Shown piece after piece: positions 8,294 to 13,866 of a stretch of DNA of 13,866 nucleotides. Where the stretch lies: contig DONH01000259.1 of assembly GCA_003509235.1 (NCBI GenBank), positions 1 through 13,866 of the forward strand, in the 5' to 3' direction. Within the stretch, counting starts at the first letter, position 1. Each line of letters begins with the position of its first letter. The notes beneath the pieces were generated by a model, which was not told the DNA's origin, ran no database searches, and worked only from the letters and a program-made list of their open reading frames with translations. Source of the DNA: Planctomycetaceae bacterium. GTDB lineage: Bacteria; Planctomycetota; Planctomycetia; Pirellulales; UBA1268. Both the position numbers and the translations under genes were made by a program.

Positions 8294-8881
8294 CTATCGG
8301 TTGGTGCCGCCCGCCATATCTAGGCAGTGGTTAAAGAGCGTGTACCATTCAATCGCTGCTACCTCCCGGAGAACATGGCATACAGTTTCGTTGGAATCAC
8401 GGCGTGCCGATTCACAGGCATCAATAAATTGTTGTGGTTTCCAATGAGTACATTCTAATAGCCATTGAGCTTCATCTGGTAGTTCAGTCTGTGCAGCATG
8501 TTTCTGCACGTTGTCTCCAAGTGCAGAAAACAATGAATGTTCTCCGACGCAGCGAAACCAATATGCCGCATTACCTGCGTCAGGTTCCCGACGGTGCATG
8601 ATACCGTGCCACCAGCTGCCCTCAGGTGTATCAATGCTTTGGCTGAAATTATGAGACCGTTCAAGGAATCCATTCCAAAGCCACATTCCAGCAAGGCAGC
8701 ACATGACTGCTGAGGATTCTGTTCTTTTGGTGCCGAATGTAGCTTCCAGCTCTACGTTAAGCAGTTGTTCACCGAATCTGATCCTCGGTTGTCCCGGTCC
8801 GAGGGGTGGCAAGCTCGGTTCGAGCAATTTGGAAATGTTTGCTGGAAGACAGAAAAAGGGCTCAAGTAAGCGGAATGACAT
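8294..8881 (-). CDS. Conserved hypothetical protein with an HxxxHRREPD motif
   Basis: This 195-residue, probably soluble protein has no signal peptide or clear membrane segment. I do not recognise a named domain. The centre looks highly constrained: a Trp-rich helix (GMWLWNGFLERSHNFSQ, 65-81), then TPEGSWWHGIMHRREPDAGN (85-104) and AAYWFRCVGEH (105-115). The C-terminal part (HWKPQQFIDACESAR, 146-160; then VAAIEWYTLFNHCLDMA, 174-190) is helical. H92, H96 and E99 form an H-x3-H-x2-E pattern that could bind metal or be catalytic, but this is inference. I recall similar W-H-x3-HRREPD proteins annotated as hypothetical in planctomycetes and other phyla. ATG 8881 has AGGA about 6 nt upstream. The gene converges on efp and is divergent from the LysR gene across a 228-bp AT-rich region with two operator-like dyads, so the LysR protein may control it. 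Confidence 0.82.
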   Translation of the reverse strand: MSFRLLEPFFCLPANISKLLEPSLPPLGPGQPRIRFGEQLLNVELEATFGTKRTESSAVMCCLAGMWLWNGFLERSHNFSQSIDTPEGSWWHGIMHRREPDAGNAAYWFRCVGEHSLFSALGDNVQKHAAQTELPDEAQWLLECTHWKPQQFIDACESARRDSNETVCHVLREVAAIEWYTLFNHCLDMAGGTNR

Positions 8882-8941
8882 CGAATCCTACTGCCTTAAG
8901 AAAATGAATATCTTGACGAACCAGGATACAAGAATAGTATA

Positions 8942-8958
8942 TATTTGATTATCAAATA
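8942..8958. promoter_or_regulatory. 17-bp palindrome, probable LysR-type operator copy 1
   Basis: TATTTGATTATCAAATA is a perfect 8-1-8 dyad and contains the T-N11-A core expected of LysR-family binding sites. It abuts a TATACT on the minus strand (complement of 8936-8941), a possible -10 for the divergent hypothetical gene. It lies 151 bp before the lysR start. Confidence 0.65.
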
Positions 8959-8972
8959 ATTGACGATATCAC

Positions 8973-8989
8973 TATTTAATTTTCAAATA
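8973..8989. promoter_or_regulatory. 17-bp near-copy of the palindrome, probable LysR-type operator copy 2
   Basis: TATTTAATTTTCAAATA matches copy 1 at 15 of 17 positions. The two mismatches break the central symmetry. The start-to-start distance of 31 bp is about three helical turns, which would place both sites on the same DNA face, as for LysR tetramers with a strong recognition site and a weaker activation site. Confidence 0.6.
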
Positions 8990-9109
8990 CTAACGCGCCT
9001 CGCAAATTTTTAAGTTTTTCATTGTTTTTGAGCGTCTTTAAGTTCATTCGCCAATACTTTTTGGCTGGAAACAAGAAAAAACGGAAATTACATAGAAAAT
9101 GCGAAGAAT

Positions 9110-10069
9110 ATGAACCTCAAATCCCTCAAAGTCTTTTGTGACATCCTTGCACGCAAAAGTTTCTCTCGAGCAGCGGAAGAAAACGGTCTTTCCCAATCTG
9201 GTGCTAGTCAGGTCGTCAGCCAATTAGAAAATCGGCTTGGTGTCAAGTTAATCGAAAGATCCAAGCGGCCATTAATGCCCACTCATGAGGGACGCATTTT
9301 TTTGAATGGTTGTAGAGATATCGTTGCTCGCTACGACGCACTCGAAGATGAAGTTCATTCTCTTCGAGAAGATGTTGCCGGAAGAGTACGTGTCGCGGCA
9401 ATTTACTCCGTTGGACTGCATAACATGAGTGATTATGTGCAGGAATTTTTGACGAGATGTCCAAAAGCTAATGTACGACTGGAGTATCTACACCCGCGTA
9501 GGGTCTGCGAGTCAATTGAAAATGATCAGGCAGAACTCGGTATCGTCAGTTATCCACGTGGCTCTAGAACGATCCAGGCTGAATCATGGCGCGAAGAACC
9601 GATTGTTCTTGTTTGTTCACCAAATCATCCCTTTGCCACCCGTATTAATGTTGCGCTTTCTGACTTACACGGTCAGAAACTTGTTGGCTTTGATCAAGAT
9701 CTCGTAATTAGACAGGAAATTGATAAAGCTTTCGATTCCGCTGACGTACGGCCTACCGTGGCGATGGAGTTCGACAATATAGAAACGATCAAAAGGGCAG
9801 TTGAGATCAATGCTGGAATGGCCTTGTTACCGGAGCCGTGCGTTTGTCATGAAGTGGATCGAAGAACTCTTGTTAAATTGCCAATCGCTGATGTTCTGTT
9901 GATACGACCCCTTGGAATCATTTATGGACGGGGTAAACCCCTGTCAGCGACAGCGAGAAGATTCTTGGAGTTGCTGAGGATTCATGCTCAGGATTTGGGG
10001 GAAAACAATAATGATTATCCAGATTCACAAGAATGCCCGCGTGACCTAACTGTCGTTGGTATAGCTTAG
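9110..10069 (+). CDS. LysR-type transcriptional regulator
   Basis: The 319-residue protein has the standard LysR layout. An N-terminal winged helix-turn-helix spans about 1-60 (SLKVFCDILARKSFSRAAEE, then LSQSGASQVVSQLENRLGVKLIER), then a linker helix to about 90. A periplasmic-binding-protein-like effector domain follows at about 91-295 (GRVRVAAIYSVG at its start, IVLVCSPNHPF in the middle, AGMALLPEP near 262-270). A polar tail of about 25 residues (ENNNDYPDSQECPRDL) extends past the usual end. The start is ATG 9110 with GAAG nearby; an overlapping upstream ATG soon hits a stop. It is followed after 102 bp by a glutamate synthase gene on the same strand and is divergent from a conserved hypothetical gene, with two operator-like dyads between. 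By analogy with GltC of Bacillus it may sense a nitrogen-related metabolite, but the effector cannot be read from sequence. Confidence 0.95.
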   Translation: MNLKSLKVFCDILARKSFSRAAEENGLSQSGASQVVSQLENRLGVKLIERSKRPLMPTHEGRIFLNGCRDIVARYDALEDEVHSLREDVAGRVRVAAIYSVGLHNMSDYVQEFLTRCPKANVRLEYLHPRRVCESIENDQAELGIVSYPRGSRTIQAESWREEPIVLVCSPNHPFATRINVALSDLHGQKLVGFDQDLVIRQEIDKAFDSADVRPTVAMEFDNIETIKRAVEINAGMALLPEPCVCHEVDRRTLVKLPIADVLLIRPLGIIYGRGKPLSATARRFLELLRIHAQDLGENNNDYPDSQECPRDLTVVGIA

Positions 10070-10110
10070 GAATTCGAGACTGAGAGTACTTAGAGAAAAT
10101 AGTTGTTCAG

Positions 10111-10126
10111 GCCTTTAGTAAAAGGC
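10111..10126. repeat. Small inverted repeat between lysR and the glutamate synthase gene
   Basis: GCCTTT (10111-10116) and AAAGGC (10121-10126) are perfect reverse complements around AGTA. It starts 42 bp after the lysR stop and ends 45 bp before the next ATG. No T-run follows, so termination is unlikely. It may be a leader hairpin or operator. A TATAAA at 10141-10146 lacks a good -35 partner. Confidence 0.4.
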
Positions 10127-10171
10127 GGAACACCATTACCTATAAAACAAATTTTTATTGATGAAATAATA

Positions 10172-13100
10172 ATGATGCACCTAGACAAAAACAGTTATCT
10201 TTTCGATCCAAGTTTAGAAAAAAGCTCATGTGGAGTTGGTTTTCTTACGCGGAAAGATGGCAAGCAAACGCATGAGTTACTGCTTAAGGGTCATGAAGCG
10301 CTATGCGCTGTTCCACATCGCGGTGGCATGTCATCTGAGGGTGTTGGCGATGGTGCTGGAGTTTCGATTGATTTATCCATTAGGTTTTTTAACGATCTTG
10401 TTGATAAAAGCCTCGAAATTGGTGAATTTGGAGTTGGCAATTTCTTTTTACCGAATGATCCAAAACAACATAAACGAGCTGTTGATTTGGTGACTAGTAA
10501 AATTGAAGAGTTTGGTTTCCACACTCTTCTGAAGCGTGATCTACCGGTAGATAAAAATGCAATTAACCCTCGAGCAATTAAGTTTCAACTGCCTATTTGT
10601 CAATGGATATTTGAAAGGGATAAATCATTCCGTGGCATAGACTTTGAACGTAGGATTTATGAATGTTTATTGGCAATTGAAGCGGTGGCTTACACCGATA
10701 ATCATTTGCGAGGTTTGTATCCTCTATCGCTATCGTCCAAACTTCAAGTTCTAAAGGGGCGGCTAAATTCTTGGGAAATTGTACCGTATTTCCGTGATCT
10801 TTCAGATCACAATCAGATGATTCATACGATGTATTTCCATACTCGCTTTTCAACAAATACAGACCCGCATCCAATAATGGCTCAGCCGTTTAGATTAGTG
10901 GCTCATAACGGTGAATTAAATACTGACAAAAAAAATCGTTTAAGCGAAGCCGCGATAGCTAAGGCTCGCAACCGGGCTATCATTCGCCCCCAAGGACAAT
11001 CTGATAGCTGTCGCTTGGATCAGACGTTGAATGCGAGGGTATTTGGAGATGGTGTCGACCTTGTTACTGCTGTAGTGGCTATGATGCCGCCAGCCTGGGA
11101 AAATGACGAGAGATTGTCCTTACCAGTTAGATCCATGTTTGAATATTTTTCTCTTTTTGAAGAAAAAAATGACGGTCCTGCAGCTTTAATCTTTGGTAAC
11201 GGAGATATTATCGGAGCAAGATTAGACCGACTGGGCTTAAGGCCCTTAAGGACTATCGAGACAACGGACTACTTAGCCGTGATGAGTGAGGCAGGGCAGA
11301 TTCATTTTCCATCTGATGAAGTGCTTCGCAGGGGAAGGGTAGAGGCAGGTGGCATGATTTTTTATAGCCACTCTGAGGGGCGCATTTATGACGCAAGTGA
11401 AGCTTTGCAGATCCTGGCCGAAAAAAGAGACTACGTCGCCCTCCTTGAAGAATCGAAGATAAATATAGAGGACCTTCCGACAGCTCCGACGGATCCAAAA
11501 AAACAAGTGAAAAATTACGAAGGAGATCTTTCTATTCCAGCACGCTATGTCGCGTACACCCACAATCAAGAAAGCTTCAAATTCTTGATGGATCCTATGC
11601 TTCAAAATGGAATTGAGAAAGTCTCTGCTATGGGCTATGGCAATGCAATTAACGCATTGAGTGATAATGAAGGTGGTGTTGCAAAATATTTTAGTCAACG
11701 CTTCGCGCAGGTGACGAATCCACCTTTGGACTCTTTACGTGAAGCGGATGGAATGACCCTACGTGTTAATCTTGGAGAAAAACCTCATTTCGGTAAATCC
11801 CGCAGTAAACAAATCACAATCCAGTCACCCGTCCTCAGGATGTCTGAGGTCCTTAAAATTAAGGCCCAAAAGGAAGTACCTTGGGAAGTATTTGAATTGC
11901 TATATCTACCAGATTTCAGCAACTCTGAAGCAAATGAGAAGTCTCTGATTAGAGCGATTGATGACTTAGCCAAGAAAGTGGTGGGCTTCGCTCAAGAGAG
12001 AGGTGGTATTGCAATTATCACTGACCGCAATATCTCTTCAAAATATGCAGCGCTTCCCATCACATTGGCTGTTTCGGCGATAAACCAAAAGTTGATAGAG
12101 GAAGGTGTTCGGTTTAAAGTTTCCCTTTTGATTGAGAGTGGCCAGATCTCTTCCGCACACCACATTGCATGTGCTCTTGGTTTTGGAGCTTCCGCGGTTT
12201 ATCCATTAGCTGTTCGATTGCGAGCTGAAGAACTGTATGGAGAGAATGAAGCCACTGCTGCTTATCTCCGCTTTAAGAAAGCAGCCGAAAAAGCATTAAT
12301 GAAGACTATGGGTAAAGTTGGTCTATGTACGGTAGAGAGTTACTCGGGCGGAGAATTTTTTGAGCCAAATTTTTTAGACACAAGTGACCCAGTATTTAAA
12401 AAATATTTTCCAAACATGGTGTCACCGGTGGGCGGTGTGCGATATGAAACACTAGCAAAGTCTACTGCTGATTGGCATCAGCGGGCTCAAAGCGTAACGG
12501 AAGAAAAAGATATTCCAATTTTGGGATTATTCAAGGAACGTTCAGAAGGCGCTGGGCATAGCTATGGCTCTATGGCAGTCCGTGGTTTTGTCGATATGAC
12601 CGAGGAAGAAATTTCTTTTTCTACAGCGAAACTGAATGGTAATGAGAAAAACAAGGCTGCAGTGGTTGATGCTATTTCGAACACTGAAATCGAAGGAGCA
12701 ATGAACGATAGTTTTTCTGAAGAACATGAAAATGCGCTACGTTTGATGACCTTGCGGCAGCTAGATGATGCATTTGGCCTTGATGAAAAAAGTTATTCAA
12801 ACACTAATTTCGAAAAATTAACAGTTGAGCAAATCGATAAGTTTAGGATTACTGCTGCTTATAGGAATTTTGTTCGGATGATGGCCGGCGAAAGGAAGCT
12901 ACGTCCATCTGCGCTCCGAGACGTACTTGATTTTCCAGCAGATTTTTCCGTGTTAACGCGAACAGAAGATTTGCAGCAAGCTCTTGCAAAATATGATCAA
13001 TTTGGAAACCATGAATTTCATATCCGGGGACTGAAATGTCAGCAATTGAAACATGGGGAATTCAAAATAAGCTTCATCGGTGTTAATGCAAATACAGATG

Positions 13101-13866
13101 AACGTTTGCAATCACTCGGTGAGGCACTTGTTAATATTTTTGGTAACCAAGAGATCAAATATGATTTATTGCCTGAAGCGTTGATTGTATGTGCTAGTGA
13201 TTCTGCTGTTAATTTTTTGGCAGGCATTCGTTCAGCGCCCACTTCGATCGATTTGAGAAAAGTTCAACCTGCTTCTGAGATTACACCTCGTTTAGCGTCT
13301 GGTGCAATGTCACACGGTGCTCTTGTAGCGGCGGCTCATGAAGCCGTTGCTCACGGCACAAATATGGTCGGCGCAATGTCAAATTCTGGAGAGGGCGGCG
13401 AACATATTTCAAGGTATAGCACGATTCGTGCTAGCCGAATTAAGCAATTTGCTAGCGGCCGTTTTGGGGTTTGGGCAGGATATTTGGCTGACCCTAATTT
13501 AGAAGAGATCGAAATAAAAATTGGTCAAGGGGCAAAGCCAGGCGAAGGCGGTCAGTTGCCAGGACCAAAAGTAACTTTAGAGATAGCGGCTGCGCGAGGC
13601 GGTACACCTAACGTTGAACTCATAAGTCCACCTCCTCATCATGACACGTATTCGATTGAAGATCTTGGACAACTGATTCATGACGCTAAGGCTGCCCGAG
13701 TTCGTGTGATTGTCAAACTTGTAAGCTCGGAGGGCATCGGTACGATTGCAGTTGGTGTTGCGAAAGCTGGGGCTGACATCATAAATATTGCTGGCAACCC
13801 TGGCGGTACGGGGGCTGCATCTGTTACTTCATTAAAGTATACAGGTCGGGCTGCTGAGATTGGCCT
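10172..13866 (+). CDS. Divergent glutamate synthase large-chain (GltB-like) protein, 3' end outside window
   Basis: Glutamate synthase transfers glutamine amide nitrogen to 2-oxoglutarate, giving two glutamates. The frame is open for 1231 codons to the edge. Domains in order: a class II glutamine amidotransferase with a likely processed propeptide and nucleophile Cys20 (KSSCGVGFL), YFHTRFSTNT and AQPFRLVAHNGELNT; a central domain from about 440 with ALPITLAVSAINQ and FGASAVYPLAVR; RSEGAGHSYGSMAVRGFVDM; and an FMN/2-oxoglutarate domain from about 1040 (ASGAMSHGALVAAAHEA, GQGAKPGEGGQLPGPKV, SPPPHHDTYSIEDLGQLI). The 3Fe-4S cysteines and GXGXG domain lie beyond the edge. Compared with E. coli GltB there is an extra segment of about 95 residues at about 925-1020, and the usual HDGGTGASP loop reads NPGGTGAAS. 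The start may be ATG 10172 or 10175; no clear Shine-Dalgarno is seen. Sampled lines are AT-richer (about 37-45% GC) than aroF. It could be a GOGAT-related paralogue rather than the main enzyme. Confidence 0.9.
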   Translation, partial: MMHLDKNSYLFDPSLEKSSCGVGFLTRKDGKQTHELLLKGHEALCAVPHRGGMSSEGVGDGAGVSIDLSIRFFNDLVDKSLEIGEFGVGNFFLPNDPKQHKRAVDLVTSKIEEFGFHTLLKRDLPVDKNAINPRAIKFQLPICQWIFERDKSFRGIDFERRIYECLLAIEAVAYTDNHLRGLYPLSLSSKLQVLKGRLNSWEIVPYFRDLSDHNQMIHTMYFHTRFSTNTDPHPIMAQPFRLVAHNGELNTDKKNRLSEAAIAKARNRAIIRPQGQSDSCRLDQTLNARVFGDGVDLVTAVVAMMPPAWENDERLSLPVRSMFEYFSLFEEKNDGPAALIFGNGDIIGARLDRLGLRPLRTIETTDYLAVMSEAGQIHFPSDEVLRRGRVEAGGMIFYSHSEGRIYDASEALQILAEKRDYVALLEESKINIEDLPTAPTDPKKQVKNYEGDLSIPARYVAYTHNQESFKFLMDPMLQNGIEKVSAMGYGNAINALSDNEGGVAKYFSQRFAQVTNPPLDSLREADGMTLRVNLGEKPHFGKSRSKQITIQSPVLRMSEVLKIKAQKEVPWEVFELLYLPDFSNSEANEKSLIRAIDDLAKKVVGFAQERGGIAIITDRNISSKYAALPITLAVSAINQKLIEEGVRFKVSLLIESGQISSAHHIACALGFGASAVYPLAVRLRAEELYGENEATAAYLRFKKAAEKALMKTMGKVGLCTVESYSGGEFFEPNFLDTSDPVFKKYFPNMVSPVGGVRYETLAKSTADWHQRAQSVTEEKDIPILGLFKERSEGAGHSYGSMAVRGFVDMTEEEISFSTAKLNGNEKNKAAVVDAISNTEIEGAMNDSFSEEHENALRLMTLRQLDDAFGLDEKSYSNTNFEKLTVEQIDKFRITAAYRNFVRMMAGERKLRPSALRDVLDFPADFSVLTRTEDLQQALAKYDQFGNHEFHIRGLKCQQLKHGEFKISFIGVNANTDERLQSLGEALVNIFGNQEIKYDLLPEALIVCASDSAVNFLAGIRSAPTSIDLRKVQPASEITPRLASGAMSHGALVAAAHEAVAHGTNMVGAMSNSGEGGEHISRYSTIRASRIKQFASGRFGVWAGYLADPNLEEIEIKIGQGAKPGEGGQLPGPKVTLEIAAARGGTPNVELISPPPHHDTYSIEDLGQLIHDAKAARVRVIVKLVSSEGIGTIAVGVAKAGADIINIAGNPGGTGAASVTSLKYTGRAAEIG

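Noticed and set aside
9050..9065. GCCAA-TACTTT-TTGGC hairpin upstream of lysR
   Set aside because: A 5-bp stem in AT-rich sequence has no T-run and no second copy, so it is not distinguishable from chance.
10230..13242. Several 60-140 residue open frames on both strands inside the glutamate synthase gene
   Set aside because: They are shadow frames. The long frame from 10172 runs unbroken to the edge with recognisable GOGAT motifs throughout.

Overview
The window looks like a chromosomal segment from a marine or environmental planctomycete. The strongest clue is a gene with the classic planctomycetal DUF1559 type II pseudopilin-like N-terminus ([17 protein letters not shown], then [13 protein letters not shown]), followed by a small secreted lipoprotein of the type that often sits beside such genes. 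GC is moderate, about 50-55% in hand-counted lines of aroF and nearer 37-45% in lines of the last gene. The content is mostly housekeeping. I see no tRNA, rRNA, CRISPR array, transposase or phage gene.

Layout. On the minus strand at the left are pyrG (CTP synthase), a DUF1844 gene and folD (cut by the window edge), probably one transcription unit for nucleotide and one-carbon metabolism. Divergent from pyrG is a class I DAHP synthase gene (aroF/G type), the entry enzyme of the shikimate pathway. Next comes a broken DUF1559 gene (in-frame amber stop plus a 1-base frameshift), an intact small lipoprotein gene and a probable two-way terminator. A minus-strand tandem universal stress protein converges on that terminator. 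The middle holds an elongation factor P module: epmB (radical SAM lysine 2,3-aminomutase, minus) and efp (plus), arranged divergently. The efp gene has the modifiable Lys34 and an inverted repeat in its leader. A conserved hypothetical gene (minus) converges on efp.

The right third is the most regulatory-looking part. An AT-rich 228-bp divergent region separates the conserved hypothetical gene from a LysR-type regulator. It contains two near-identical 17-bp dyads spaced 31 bp apart, which look like tandem LysR-type operators. Downstream of lysR on the same strand is an unusual, AT-richer glutamate synthase large-chain gene that runs off the right edge. It has an extra segment of about 95 residues just before the FMN domain and departs from the usual HDGGTGASP loop. 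The pairing recalls Bacillus GltC-gltAB. The simplest model is a LysR regulator controlling itself, the divergent unknown gene and/or the glutamate synthase. I see no clearly new system. The best candidates for second looks are the LysR/dyad/unknown-gene/divergent-GOGAT cluster and the decayed DUF1559 gene.
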